64,000 nucleotides of DNA from Pseudomonas sp. FP2309 (GTDB lineage Bacteria; Pseudomonadota; Gammaproteobacteria; Pseudomonadales; Pseudomonadaceae), in the NCBI RefSeq assembly GCF_030687575.1, contig NZ_CP117439.1, positions 3,587,501 to 3,651,500 of the forward strand. Direction: 5' to 3'. A model generated the notes under the pieces. That model did not search any database. It worked only from the letters and a program-made list of their open reading frames with translations, and was not told the DNA's origin. Position numbers and translations under genes: made by a program. Within the stretch, counting starts at the first letter, position 1. Each line of letters starts with the position of its first letter. This document shows positions 41,205 through 50,709 of the stretch, in pieces.

Positions 41205-43610
41205 TTAGAAGTCGACCGTGGCCGACAGCAGGTAGGTACGTGGCGTCGACAAGGTCAACCCCGGCTCGCTGTCATCCGAGGCACCCGCCGAACTCCAGTA
41301 GCGTTTGTCGGCAACGTTCTCCACATTCGCGCGCAAGGTCACGTGCTTGTCATCCACCTTGAATGCATAACGTGCGCCGACGTCGATGCGGTTCCAGGCG
41401 TCGATTTCCTTGACGTTGGACTGGTCCAGGTATTGGGAACTGGAATGGATGCCACGGCTGGTCAGGGTCAGGCCTTCAAGGGTCGGCACATCCCATTCGG
41501 CGCCAAGATTGACGTTGTACTTGGGGGTGGCCGGCGCGCGGTTGCCGTCGTAGGTGCCGTTGGTGGTGTCCTTGAGCGTGCTGTCGATGTACATCACGCC
41601 GCCGAGCAAACGCACGCCCTTGAGCGGTTCGCCGAACAGACTCAGCTCGGCACCGGTGTTCTGGCGTTTGCCGTTGGGGCCGAACAGCCGCGTGGTGGCG
41701 TTGGTCTCGTAGGCCGGCTGCTTGATGCGGAACACCGCGGCGGTCACGGCGAAGGCACCGGCGTCGTATTTGGCGCCCACTTCCAGCTGGCGGCTGATAA
41801 ACGGCGGGAAGATCTGGTCTTCGTTACTCGAGGTGGACGGTGCGATTTTGCCCTGGCTCAGGCCTTCCATGTAGTTGGCGTACAGCGACAGCTCCTCGGT
41901 GGCCTTGAACAGCAGCCCGCCCGACGGCGAGATTTTTTCTTCGTCGTAGTTGGTTTTGCCTTTGATGCCATCGCTCCAGTCGTCGACGATCACGCGTTGC
42001 CAGCGCGCGCCAAGGGTGAGCAGCAGGCGGTCATCGAAGAAGCCCAGGGTGTCGGACAAGGCTACGCCGCTGAATTTATTCTCGGTGTACACCTTGGCAT
42101 CCTGGCGCGTGGCCACGGTCGGCGTCGGGGTTTGTACAGGGTTGTAGAGGTTGCTCGTGGCGTTCGCGTAACGCGCACCGCCGTTGGTGAAGTCCATATA
42201 AAAGTAGCTGGCGGCCAGGTTGACCTCGTGGCTCACCGGCCCGGTGTGGAACCAGTTACGCACGCCGGCCGTGGCGGTCTGCACGTTTTCATCGCGGGTA
42301 AAATCCCGCGGCGACACGATGAACGCGCCGGCGGCATTGCTGACCGACACCGCATGGCGCAGGAACTCGTGGTTACTTTTACGCGCGCCCACACCGCCGT
42401 AGAGCATCAGCGAGTCACTGAGGTCATATTCGGCGTTCACCGTGCCGAAGGTGTCCTTGGTGCGGGCCTTGGTCCAGGACTGCGCGTAGTTGCGGCGCAC
42501 ATCGTTGGCACTCGGCACCGGCGCAGCGGCGGCCACTTGCACACGTTCCTGCGGCGCATCGGTGTCTCGCTCGGTGCGGCCGATGTCGGTGGACAGGCGC
42601 AGGCGCTCGCCACGGAAATCCAGGCCCAGCACGGCCATCTCACGGTCGACACTCTGATGGTCCCACTCGGTATCACCGGACTGCTTCACGCCGTTGAAGC
42701 GCAGGCCGAATTTGTTGTCCTCGCCAAAGCGCCGCCCCACATCCACCGCGCCGCCAGCCTGGCTGCCGGAGGCCCAGGTGCCGGTAAGTGACGTGATGTC
42801 CTTGTCGGTGGCGCGCTTGGGCACCACGTTGATGCCGCCGCCCACGCTGCCGCGCGGCGAGATGCCATTGATCAACTGGGTGGGGCCTTTGAAGATGTCG
42901 ACGCGGTCGGCCATTTCCATGTCGATGGTGTAGGTCGGCAATACGCCGTAGAGGCCGTTGTAGGACACATCACTGTTGAACAGGCTGAAGCCGCGAATGG
43001 TGAACTGCTCGTAACGCCCACCGGCCGGGTTGGTGGCGCGTACCGAGGGGTCGCTGTTGATCAGGTCGCCGAGGGTGCGCGCCTGCTGGTTCTTCACCGC
43101 ATCGGCGGTGTAGGTGGTCATGCTGAACGGGGTCTCCATAAAGTCCCGGGTGCCCAGCAAACCTTGGGAGCCACGCCGTGCCACTTGCCCGCCGGCGTAA
43201 GCATCGCCGTCGGCCAGGCCGGTGGTGCCGAGAATCGATGTAGGCGCCAGTTCCAGGCTGCTGCCCTCCGGCGCCGGCATCAGCCTGTAGGCCTGCTCGC
43301 CCACCGGCTGCAGTTGCAGACCGGACCCTTGCAGCAAGCGCGCAAAGCCCTCCTCCACCCCGTACTCGCCGGACAACCCGCTGCTGCTGCGCCCGCTGAC
43401 CAGCGCCGGGTCCACCGACAGGTTGACCCCCGCCAGGCCGGCGAAGCGGGTCAATGCCGCGGTGAGGCTGCCGGCCGGTACTTGATAGCTGCGGCGGGTG
43501 GCGGTGTCTTCGGCAAAGCTTAGGGGGACGAACAGCGGGCTGGCGCTGAGGCTCAGCATCAGGCTCAGTTTGAGCAACGGGCGCAAGCGCAAAGGAAGGA
43601 CTGCGGGCAT
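41205..43610 (-). CDS. TonB-dependent siderophore receptor with STN domain
   Basis: 801 residues. A signal peptide (to about 33) is followed by an STN signalling domain (about 38-115; Y-Q-V-P-A-G-S-L, L-L-Q-G-S-G-L). The TonB box region is weak. The plug has D-R-V-D-I-F-K-G-P-T-Q-L, then N-V-V-P-K-R. A 22-strand barrel ends in T-V-D-F. STN receptors usually work with a FecR/FecI-type anti-sigma and sigma pair, but none lies nearby, so signalling may act elsewhere or be lost. Outer-membrane uptake partner of the FecBCDE-type importer downstream, 178 bases away. Confidence 0.93.
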   Translation of the reverse strand: MPAVLPLRLRPLLKLSLMLSLSASPLFVPLSFAEDTATRRSYQVPAGSLTAALTRFAGLAGVNLSVDPALVSGRSSSGLSGEYGVEEGFARLLQGSGLQLQPVGEQAYRLMPAPEGSSLELAPTSILGTTGLADGDAYAGGQVARRGSQGLLGTRDFMETPFSMTTYTADAVKNQQARTLGDLINSDPSVRATNPAGGRYEQFTIRGFSLFNSDVSYNGLYGVLPTYTIDMEMADRVDIFKGPTQLINGISPRGSVGGGINVVPKRATDKDITSLTGTWASGSQAGGAVDVGRRFGEDNKFGLRFNGVKQSGDTEWDHQSVDREMAVLGLDFRGERLRLSTDIGRTERDTDAPQERVQVAAAAPVPSANDVRRNYAQSWTKARTKDTFGTVNAEYDLSDSLMLYGGVGARKSNHEFLRHAVSVSNAAGAFIVSPRDFTRDENVQTATAGVRNWFHTGPVSHEVNLAASYFYMDFTNGGARYANATSNLYNPVQTPTPTVATRQDAKVYTENKFSGVALSDTLGFFDDRLLLTLGARWQRVIVDDWSDGIKGKTNYDEEKISPSGGLLFKATEELSLYANYMEGLSQGKIAPSTSSNEDQIFPPFISRQLEVGAKYDAGAFAVTAAVFRIKQPAYETNATTRLFGPNGKRQNTGAELSLFGEPLKGVRLLGGVMYIDSTLKDTTNGTYDGNRAPATPKYNVNLGAEWDVPTLEGLTLTSRGIHSSSQYLDQSNVKEIDAWNRIDVGARYAFKVDDKHVTLRANVENVADKRYWSSAGASDDSEPGLTLSTPRTYLLSATVDF

Positions 43611-43752
43611 TGGGGGAAGCTCTCGATTTTATTCACTTACCTGGAATGACAGGCGAGGTGAAAAAAAGGGACAGGCTTCAACCCTTATTTTTTAGCCAAC
43701 GGGCACTTCCGGCCTGGTTTGGCCATTGGGGAGCAGGATTACGCCGTATTTA

Positions 43753-44190
43753 TTAATGCTCGGCCGAATAGATGATGGTCTGCGCGCTGTGTTGCGCGAC
43801 GGCTCGCCGGGTGAAGTAGGTGTCGCCTTCGTCGGTCAGAATTTCATAGTCGACGGTGCGCGTGGCGCTTGCGTGTTTGATGATCTTCAGCACGCGCTGG
43901 AATTTCACGCTTTGCGTGCCGTTCTGATCCGGCCCGGTGAGGACGCTGACACTCTGGAACCAGCCGGCGTTTTTTTTGCCGCCCACCAGGGCGCCGGTCA
44001 TCGCCTCGAAGCGCTCCAGCCGGGTGAAGCCCCACAGCGTCTGTTCCTTCACGCTTGCGCCCGGTGTCGCGGCGCCGGTGAACACAAACAGATTGATCGC
44101 CGGGCTGTCTTCGCAAAAAAAGTCGTATGGCACCAGGCCGTCGACCATCTTTTTGCCGGGCACGAAGCCTTTTTTATGCACCTGAAACAT
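43753..44190 (-). CDS. Conserved hypothetical protein
   Basis: 145 residues from the ATG at 44190, chosen because GGAGG lies five bases upstream; another start 12 bases earlier lacks a site. Not recognised. No signal peptide or TM. The sequence is Lys/Phe-rich and beta-like (F-Q-V-H-K-K-G-F-V-P-G-K, G-L-V-P-Y-D-F-F, F-E-A-M-T-G-A-L-V-G-G-K-K). It ends close to the sensor kinase gene downstream on the same strand (its start is at 45528, so the hypothetical gene lies after the kinase). Coupling with the kinase operon is uncertain. Confidence 0.6.
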   Translation of the reverse strand: MFQVHKKGFVPGKKMVDGLVPYDFFCEDSPAINLFVFTGAATPGASVKEQTLWGFTRLERFEAMTGALVGGKKNAGWFQSVSVLTGPDQNGTQSVKFQRVLKIIKHASATRTVDYEILTDEGDTYFTRRAVAQHSAQTIIYSAEH

Positions 44191-44247
44191 CGCCACCTCC
44201 ACTCGCTCAATGGCGGCAAGTGTAATCAGGCGTGACGTACAGGGCGG

Positions 44248-45528
44248 TCAAGCCAATGTAATATCGTGTAAAGATCGCGCGCTGTGCAGATCGATCTCCA
44301 CCGTCAGCCCACCGCCCGCCTCGTTGCGTGCGGCAATGTTGCCGCCATGCATATGCACGGCCCTGGCCGCGATGGCCAACCCCAGACCGAAGCCGACGCT
44401 GGTGTCCCCGACACCGCGCTCAAACGGTTGGAAGATGCTCTGCAGCCGGCAGTCTTCTATGCCGGGGCCCTGATCGGTGATCTGCACCCGCAGGCGACTG
44501 GCGTCTTCGCTGATCTGGGCCGAGACCCTCACGGTGGTGCCGGGGCGGGTGTAGCGCACGGCGTTGCGGATCACGTTTTCGAAGCAGCGGTACAACAACT
44601 CGCCACTGGCATACGCGATAAACGGCGGACACGCCTGCAATTGCACACGACAGCCTTTGATGCCGGCTTCGAACTGCGCGTCTTCGACAATCATCGCCAG
44701 CAGCTCGACGATATCCACCGGTTCGCGCTCGATGCTTTCGGGCCGCCCCTGCAGGCGGGCCAGGGTCAACAGAGCTTCGATCAGGGTGTCCATGCGCTCG
44801 GACTCACGCTCGATGCGTTCGAGCATTTCCAGGCGAGTGGCGTCCTGACGCAACAGGCCGATGGCGGCCCGCAGCCGCGTCAACGGCGAGCGCAGTTCAT
44901 GGGAGATGTCGTGCAACAGGTGCTGCTGGGCCTGCACCAGAACTTTCAACTGGTTGGCCATCCGGTCGCAGTCTTCGGCCAGGTCGACGATTTCATCGCG
45001 GCGCTTGCCCATCGCCGGCTTGACCCGTGTTTCAAAGCGTCCCTGGGCCGCGTCGCTCATCGCCCGTCGCAGGTACGCCAGCGGCCAGGCCAGGTAATAC
45101 GCCATGTAGCCGCTGAACAGCGCGCTCATCAGCGTGCCGATCAGTAGCGGCGTGTGCGGCCAGGGCCGGCCCCGCTCATCGGGCGCATGGGTGGAGCGAA
45201 TCGACAGCGTCCGGCCGTCCTTGCTGATCACCGCGCGCTCATAGACCGGCTGCGCGACGGGCAAACCCGCGAGCAGTTGGCCGGCGCTGTCGTAGACGCC
45301 GATGGCCTCGTCCGGAGGATGCTCCCAAACGCTCAGGAGTTGCCCGGCCGCCTCAACGCCGAACTGCTGCAACAAGCGCTCCTGGGCCGCCAGGATCGTT
45401 TGCACATGCGGGTCGCCCGGGCGGAACCGGCCCAGTTCCAGCACGCCGACCCCCACCAGAAACGTCAGGGTGGTGGCCAGCCAGAAGGCCAGGAACAGTT
45501 TCCAGAACAGCAGGCTGGGCTTGCTCAT
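44248..45528 (-). CDS. CpxA-like sensor histidine kinase
   Basis: 426 residues. Two TM helices (about 10-30 and 128-148) flank a 95-residue periplasmic sensor, then a HAMP-type linker (about 148-200). The dimerisation box is H-D-I-S-H-E-L-R-S-P-L-T-R-L-R with the phospho-His at 210. The ATPase has the N box E-N-V-I-R-N-A-V-R-Y, D-Q-G-P-G-I and G-F-G-L-G-L. The H-box and short sensor resemble CpxA, an envelope-stress kinase. It overlaps the response-regulator gene by four bases. Its stimulus is unknown. Confidence 0.9.
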   Translation of the reverse strand: MSKPSLLFWKLFLAFWLATTLTFLVGVGVLELGRFRPGDPHVQTILAAQERLLQQFGVEAAGQLLSVWEHPPDEAIGVYDSAGQLLAGLPVAQPVYERAVISKDGRTLSIRSTHAPDERGRPWPHTPLLIGTLMSALFSGYMAYYLAWPLAYLRRAMSDAAQGRFETRVKPAMGKRRDEIVDLAEDCDRMANQLKVLVQAQQHLLHDISHELRSPLTRLRAAIGLLRQDATRLEMLERIERESERMDTLIEALLTLARLQGRPESIEREPVDIVELLAMIVEDAQFEAGIKGCRVQLQACPPFIAYASGELLYRCFENVIRNAVRYTRPGTTVRVSAQISEDASRLRVQITDQGPGIEDCRLQSIFQPFERGVGDTSVGFGLGLAIAARAVHMHGGNIAARNEAGGGLTVEIDLHSARSLHDITLA

Positions 45529-46208
45529 TCAGCGATCAACAGGTAGCCGAGGCCACGTACACTTTGGATCCAGGCCTTGGCGTCCGGACGTGGTCCGAGT
45601 TTTTGCCGAATGCTGCTGATGTGCACGTCGATGCGCCGGTCGTAGCGGGTCAGCGGGCAGCCCAGAGCATTGAGGGACAGGTCTTTTTTGCTCACCACTT
45701 GGCCGGCACTGCGGGCCAGTTCTTCGAGCAGGCTGAATTCGGTGCTGGTCACACCCAGTTCGACGCCGTGCCACAGGGCCTGACGCTTGCCCGGCCACAA
45801 CACCAGCGCGCCGGTCCTGATCACTTCCGAGGTGGCCTGGCCCGCCGGCTGCACCCGGCGCATGATCGCCCGCAGGCGGGCGACCAGTTCACCGGGTGAG
45901 CTGGGCTTGGGTACGTAATCGTCGGCGCCCAGTTCCAGGCCGCTGATGCGGTCGATGTTGTCACCCCGGGCCGTGAGCAACACCACGGGCACCTGGCTGA
46001 CCATGCGGATGCGCCGCAGCACCTCGATGCCCGAGCGCCGGGGCAGCATGACGTCCAGCACTACGATGCTGTAGCGCCCGGACAGCGCATGCACCTCGCC
46101 CTCCTCGCCGGTGTGCACGGCGGTGGCCTCGAAGCCTTCATTCGCCAGGTATTGGCTCAGCATTCCAGTCAGTTCCTGGTCATCGTCGACCAACAGTACG
46201 GAGATCAT
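45525..46208 (-). CDS. CpxR-like response regulator (OmpR family)
   Basis: 227 residues from the ATG at 46208. Receiver domain: acidic pocket V-D-D-D (7-10), phospho-Asp52 in V-V-L-D-V-M-L-P, Thr79 in L-L-T-A, Lys101 in Y-V-P-K-P. The C-terminal OmpR-type winged helix carries T-S-T-E-F-S-L-L-E and Y-D-R-R-I-D-V-H-I-S-S-I-R-Q-K-L. It is transcribed away from the BamA-like gene, 166 bases apart, which is a natural place for a shared operator. Confidence 0.92.
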   Translation of the reverse strand: MISVLLVDDDQELTGMLSQYLANEGFEATAVHTGEEGEVHALSGRYSIVVLDVMLPRRSGIEVLRRIRMVSQVPVVLLTARGDNIDRISGLELGADDYVPKPSSPGELVARLRAIMRRVQPAGQATSEVIRTGALVLWPGKRQALWHGVELGVTSTEFSLLEELARSAGQVVSKKDLSLNALGCPLTRYDRRIDVHISSIRQKLGPRPDAKAWIQSVRGLGYLLIAE

Positions 46209-46374
46209 CACGGGCTCATCAGTGGAAGGTTGAACATTATCGGCCTTGTCTGGCGCCGGCAGGCCAACCTTTACCTAACTTGACACTTGGTTAACCGCAT
46301 CAAACGCAGCACGCTCTTAAGCTGGACGTTCACCCGTCCGGCCGCGCCGGCGCTGTATTCTGGAAAAGATCTTG

Positions 46375-48741
46375 ATGAATTTTTCGCGCCTGCTCTGCTC
46401 GGTTGCGCTGCTGCTCAATGCCTCAATGGCACTCGCCCAAGGCTTCAAAATCTCGGACATTCGCATCAACGGCCTGCAACGGGTCTCTGCGGGCAGCGTG
46501 TTTGGCGCTTTGCCCTTGAACGTCGGCGACGAAGTCGACGACCGGCGCCTGGTGGACTCGACCCGCGCGCTGTTCAGGACCGGGTTCTTCCAGGACATCC
46601 AACTGGGCCGCGAAGGCGATGTGCTGATCATCAATGTAGTCGAGCGACCGTCGGTTGCCAGTATCGAGTTCGACGGCAACAAGGCGATTTCGACCGACGA
46701 TCTGATGAAAGGCTTGAAGCAGTCCGGCCTGGCCGAGGGCGAGATATTCCAACGGGCCACCCTCGAAGGGGTGCGCAACGAGTTGCAACGCCAGTACGTC
46801 GCCCAGGGCCGTTACTCGGCTTCGGTCGACACCGAGGTGGTGCCGCAGCCGCGCAATCGGGTCGGGGTGAAGATCACGATCAATGAAGGCGAAGTGGCGT
46901 CAATCCAGCACATCAATGTGGTGGGCAATACGGTATTCCCCGACGAGGTGCTGACCGAACAGTTCACCCTCAAGACCAGCAACTGGCTGTCATTTTTCAA
47001 GAACGACGACAAATACGCGCGGGAGAAACTCTCCGGTGACCTGGAACGGTTGCGCTCCTACTACCTGGACCGTGGCTATATCAACATGGATATCGCCTCG
47101 ACCCAGGTCTCCATGACGCCGGACAAGAAGCACGTGTACATCACCGTGAACATCCAGGAAGGCCGCAAATACACAGTGCGCGCGGTAAAGCTCAGTGGTG
47201 AGCTGAAAGTCCCCGAGGACCAGGTCAGGTCCCTGCGGCTGGTGCAAAAGGGCCAGGTGTTCTCACGCAAGTTGATGACCACCACGTCTGACTTGATTAC
47301 CCGTCGCCTGGGCAACGAGGGCTACACCTTCGCCAACGTCATCGGCACCCCCCAGGTGCATGAAGCGGACAGCACGGTGGACATCACCTTCAGCATCGAC
47401 CCAGGCAAGCGGGCCTACGTGAATCGCATCAACTTCCGTGGCAACACCAAGACCGACGACCAGGTGCTGCGCCGCGAGATGCGCCAGATGGAAGGCGGCT
47501 GGGCCTCGACTTACCTGATCGACCAATCGAAGGTGCGCCTCGAGCGCCTGGGGTACTTCAAGGAAGTGAATGTGCAGACCCCGGCGGTGGCGGGCGTGGA
47601 TGATCAACTGGATGTGAATTACGCCGTGGAAGAACAAGCGTCCGGCTCGATTACTGCCAGCGTCGGGTTTGCCCAGAGTTCGGGGCTGATCCTCGGCGGC
47701 TCGATCAGCCAGAACAACTTCCTCGGCACCGGCAACTCCGCCAGCCTGGGACTGACCCGTTCGTCCTACCAGAGCAAGTACAACATCGGCTTTACCGACC
47801 CCTACTTCACCACTGACGGGGTCAGCCTGGGTTACAACGCGTTCTACAGCAAGACTGACTACAACAAGTACTACGATGATGGCGTTTCCTATTACGCCAT
47901 CAACAGTTTTGGCCTGGGCACTACCTTGGGCTACCCGATCAACGAAACCTCGCGCCTGAGTTTCGGCCTGACCGCGCAACACGACAGCATTGAACCCGGC
48001 ACCTACAGCGCCGACGAGATCTACGATTTTGTCGACCGCGAAGGCAAGCAATTCACCAACTTCAAGGCCAACCTGGGCTGGTCGGAGTCGACGCTGAACA
48101 AGGGCGTACTGGCCACACGCGGCCACTCGCAGAACCTCAACCTGATGGTGACCGTGCCCGGCAGCGACCTGAGCTTCTACAAAGTCGATTACACCGGGCA
48201 AACCTATGTGCCAGTGAGCAACGACACCTCACTGCGCTTTCACACCAAACTTGGCTATGGCAATGGCTACGGCGCCACCGACGGGCTGCCCTTCTACGAA
48301 ACCTACAGCGCCGGCGGCGAAGGCACGGTCCGCGGCTTTAAAAGCGGCACCCTCGGCCCCCGCAACACGCCGGCCACCGGTGCGTATTCAAGCGCTGGCC
48401 AAGCGTACTACTCGGACCGCGACACCGAAGCACTGGGCGGCAATATCCTGATCACAGGGGGCATGGAATACCTGTTCCCGGTGCCCTTTATCAAAGACAA
48501 CCGTTCGGTGCGTACTTCGCTGTTCTGGGATGTGGGCACGGTGTATTCGGACAAGTGCTACCTGAGCACCACCCAGGGCTGCGGCAGTGTGGACTTGAGC
48601 CAGATGGCCAGTTCGGTGGGCGTGGGGCTGACCTGGTACAGCCCGCTGGGGCCGTTGAGTGTGAATTTCGCGTATCCGATTCGCACCCCTGAGAACGCGG
48701 ACAAGCAGGTGTTCCAGTTCTCCATCGGGCAAACGTTCTGA
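46375..48741 (+). CDS. BamA-family outer-membrane assembly protein, probable second copy
   Basis: 788 residues from the ATG at 46375. Signal peptide (about 1-23), five POTRA domains (about 24-420; first I-S-D-I-R-I-N-G-L-Q-R-V-S) and an Omp85 barrel with the conserved V-R-G-F lid motif and terminal F-Q-F-S-I-G-Q-T-F. The POTRA part reads like Pseudomonas BamA, while the barrel is more divergent. Housekeeping bamA normally sits with rseP, skp, lpxD and fabZ; none is here. So this is probably a paralogue that assembles a subset of outer-membrane proteins. Divergent from the CpxRA-like genes, which may control it. Confidence 0.92.
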   Translation: MNFSRLLCSVALLLNASMALAQGFKISDIRINGLQRVSAGSVFGALPLNVGDEVDDRRLVDSTRALFRTGFFQDIQLGREGDVLIINVVERPSVASIEFDGNKAISTDDLMKGLKQSGLAEGEIFQRATLEGVRNELQRQYVAQGRYSASVDTEVVPQPRNRVGVKITINEGEVASIQHINVVGNTVFPDEVLTEQFTLKTSNWLSFFKNDDKYAREKLSGDLERLRSYYLDRGYINMDIASTQVSMTPDKKHVYITVNIQEGRKYTVRAVKLSGELKVPEDQVRSLRLVQKGQVFSRKLMTTTSDLITRRLGNEGYTFANVIGTPQVHEADSTVDITFSIDPGKRAYVNRINFRGNTKTDDQVLRREMRQMEGGWASTYLIDQSKVRLERLGYFKEVNVQTPAVAGVDDQLDVNYAVEEQASGSITASVGFAQSSGLILGGSISQNNFLGTGNSASLGLTRSSYQSKYNIGFTDPYFTTDGVSLGYNAFYSKTDYNKYYDDGVSYYAINSFGLGTTLGYPINETSRLSFGLTAQHDSIEPGTYSADEIYDFVDREGKQFTNFKANLGWSESTLNKGVLATRGHSQNLNLMVTVPGSDLSFYKVDYTGQTYVPVSNDTSLRFHTKLGYGNGYGATDGLPFYETYSAGGEGTVRGFKSGTLGPRNTPATGAYSSAGQAYYSDRDTEALGGNILITGGMEYLFPVPFIKDNRSVRTSLFWDVGTVYSDKCYLSTTQGCGSVDLSQMASSVGVGLTWYSPLGPLSVNFAYPIRTPENADKQVFQFSIGQTF

Positions 48742-48838
48742 CAGTACCGCTGCGTATCGTTTTTTTTACAAAGAAACCCTCAATCAAAAATGTGGTCCGC
48801 TAAATAAGCCCCTTAACGTCATTACTGGGTTGGATCAC

Positions 48839-49645
48839 ATGAAACCAATGCCCCGAACTGATGCAGAGCGTTCACCAGCACCCCTGCAGGACCTGACCCC
48901 ACATGATTTTGAAAGCTGCCGGAACATCGAATCGGGCGCGGTGTTTATCATCGCCTCGGGGGCTTCGGCCAAGTCGTTTCCCCTCGAAACCTTCGCGCAC
49001 GTGCCGATGATCACCATGAATGGTGCGATTTCGATGTTTTTGAACACCGACGTCAAACCGTATTTCTACGCCTGTACCGATAAGAGCTTTTCCGAACAGC
49101 AGCCGGGTTTATTCAAATACGCCATGGCTAACAGCCAAAGAGTCGCACTATGGGAAGACCATGTGCGCGCAGCAGGCATCCGCCCGGCCGGCGCGTTTTA
49201 CCCGCTGTCCAAGGCTGAAAGGCCGTCCTGGCTCGACGCGTTAATGGGCCGAAACGAGGCCTTGGTTGCCGATCACTCGCTACTGCCACTGCGCAAACGC
49301 CCCATTGGGTTTAGCAAGGACATGGGCGAAGGTTTTTTTGATGCGCGGACGGTGGCGTATCTGGCGATACAACTGGCGTTTCATTTGGGCTTTAATCAGG
49401 TTTTTCTGGTGGGCGTTGACCTGCGGGAAAACGCCGGCAGGTTTTACGAAAGCGCCGACTCAGCCAACTCGCCCTGCGGGCTCGACCAGCACTATCACAC
49501 ACGTATTCTGCCGTCGCTTGAGCTGATGGCCGAGAAGGTGATCAGTGATGACTTCAGGGTTTACAACTTGTCAGAGGGTTCGAGGATTCCGCAGAGCGTT
49601 GTGCCGCGGTTATCACTTGAGCACGTGGAGGCAATGCTCAAGTGA
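48839..49645 (+). CDS. Possible LPS-core biosynthesis protein (DUF115/GT42-like)
   Basis: 268 residues from the ATG at 48839; a TTG three codons earlier is possible. The N-terminal Rossmann-like part (V-F-I-I-A-S-G-A-S-A-K-S-F) and Y-F-Y-A-C-T-D match proteins annotated as LPS core or motility-accessory (DUF115) factors and sialyltransferase-like enzymes. The motif H-L-G-F-N-Q-V-F-L-V-G-V-D-L near residue 190 is the second typical block. It would act in the cytoplasm. No LPS gene cluster surrounds it. Confidence 0.65.
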   Translation: MKPMPRTDAERSPAPLQDLTPHDFESCRNIESGAVFIIASGASAKSFPLETFAHVPMITMNGAISMFLNTDVKPYFYACTDKSFSEQQPGLFKYAMANSQRVALWEDHVRAAGIRPAGAFYPLSKAERPSWLDALMGRNEALVADHSLLPLRKRPIGFSKDMGEGFFDARTVAYLAIQLAFHLGFNQVFLVGVDLRENAGRFYESADSANSPCGLDQHYHTRILPSLELMAEKVISDDFRVYNLSEGSRIPQSVVPRLSLEHVEAMLK

Positions 49646-49859
49646 GCAGGCCAAGGACTCACCAGCGGGTCGTTCAGCCGTTAGCAGTCGACGGTCTCTG
49701 AGAGTCAACAGGTGCGCGGGTAGGTCCACACTTTTCAAGTGCATGGAGTGTAACCTTGCATTCTCTAAGCTCTTTAACCCTGCATCCGAGCGCCATGGGC
49801 CAGCGCGCCTGAATTCACAGCCCGGTCACTGTCCGACTGCCAAATCGCAGACATGAAAA

Positions 49860-49883
49860 AGCCCAATCTTTTCAGATTGGGCT
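49860..49883 (-). terminator. Terminator after the proline tRNA
   Basis: AGCCCAATCT (49860-49869) pairs with AGATTGGGCT (49874-49883) around a TTTC loop. AAAAA at 49856-49860 gives the U-run on minus-strand RNA, so it ends the tRNA transcript. Confidence 0.85.
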
Positions 49884-49899
49884 AAGTCATTGAAAAATA

Positions 49900-49976
49900 T
49901 GGTCGGGACGGAGTGATTCGAACACTCGACCCCTAGCACCCCATGCTAGTGCGCTACCGGACTGCGCTACGCCCCG
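49900..49976 (-). tRNA. tRNA-Pro (anticodon GGG)
   Basis: 77 bases fold as a full cloverleaf. The acceptor stem CGGGGCG pairs with CGTCCCG, the anticodon stem CTAGC/GCTAG holds the loop ATGGGGT, and T-loop GTTCGAATC is present. CCA is encoded. Decodes CCC/CCU proline codons. Transcribed with the ihfA-MerR side of the translation block. Confidence 0.95.
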
Positions 49977-50066
49977 ACTAGGCGTGTTACTGGGTTTGCT
50001 TCGCAACGAAGCGATCAGGAATATACCGCAAGCTTTTGAAATGTGGAAGTATTTTAAAAGCTTCTG

Positions 50067-50423
50067 TCACTTCTTCAAAACCACCAGCACATCTTCGAGT
50101 TCGGAGATCATCTGGCGGATCAGTTGCTTGTACTGGGTGGTGTCGTCTTTGGCTTCATCACCGGACATGCGCTGGCGTGCGCCGCTTATGGTGAATCCCT
50201 GGTCGTACAGCAACGCGCGGATCTGTCGGATCATCAGCACATCCTGGCGCTGATAATACCGACGGTTCCCAGTGCGTTTGACGGGGTTGAGTTGAGGAAA
50301 CTCCTGCTCCCAATAGCGCAACACGTGCGGTTTTACCGCACATAACTCGCTGACTTCACCAATGGTGAAGTACCGTTTGCCTGGGATGACGGGTAGCTCG
50401 TCGTTATGACTTGGTTCCAGCAT
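50067..50423 (-). CDS. MerR-family transcriptional regulator
   Basis: 118 residues from the ATG at 50423. The MerR winged helix is clear: [13 protein letters not shown] (about 18-30), V-L-R-Y-W-E-Q-E-F and N-R-R-Y-Y. A helix ending in a Leu/Lys tail follows. No metal-binding Cys cluster is seen, so it senses something other than a metal. It overlaps ihfA by 20 bases, an arrangement common in Pseudomonas. Its role is not known. Confidence 0.92.
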   Translation of the reverse strand: MLEPSHNDELPVIPGKRYFTIGEVSELCAVKPHVLRYWEQEFPQLNPVKRTGNRRYYQRQDVLMIRQIRALLYDQGFTISGARQRMSGDEAKDDTTQYKQLIRQMISELEDVLVVLKK

Positions 50424-50706
50424 AAGCCTCAACTCGGGCCTTCAACTTCTGCCCTGGACGAAAGGTGACCACACGGCGAGCCGTGATCGGGATTTCTTCT
50501 CCCGTTTTTGGATTGCGGCCAGGCCGCTGGCGTTTGTCCCGCAGGTCAAAATTGCCGAAGCCGGACAATTTGACCTGTTCGTTGTCTTCCAGAGCGTGTC
50601 TGATCTCTTCAAAAAACAGCTCGACCAATTCCTTGGCCTCGCGCTTGTTCAGACCCAACTCTTCGTACAGACGTTCCGCCATCTCAGCTTTCGTCAAAGC
50701 CCCCAT
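50404..50706 (-). CDS. ihfA: Integration host factor subunit alpha
   Basis: 100 residues, as usual. HU/IHF fold with V-K-L-S-G-F-G-N-F, the DNA-bending arm [10 protein letters not shown] and [10 protein letters not shown]. It pairs with IhfB to bend DNA at regulatory sites. Immediately downstream of pheT, four bases after its stop, as in enteric bacteria. Confidence 0.97.
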   Translation of the reverse strand: MGALTKAEMAERLYEELGLNKREAKELVELFFEEIRHALEDNEQVKLSGFGNFDLRDKRQRPGRNPKTGEEIPITARRVVTFRPGQKLKARVEAYAGTKS

Positions 50707-50709
50707 ACG

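Noticed and set aside
41196..42791. A 531-residue plus-strand reading opposite the TonB-dependent receptor.
   Set aside because: Composition is a mirror of the receptor codons; no start signal or domain.
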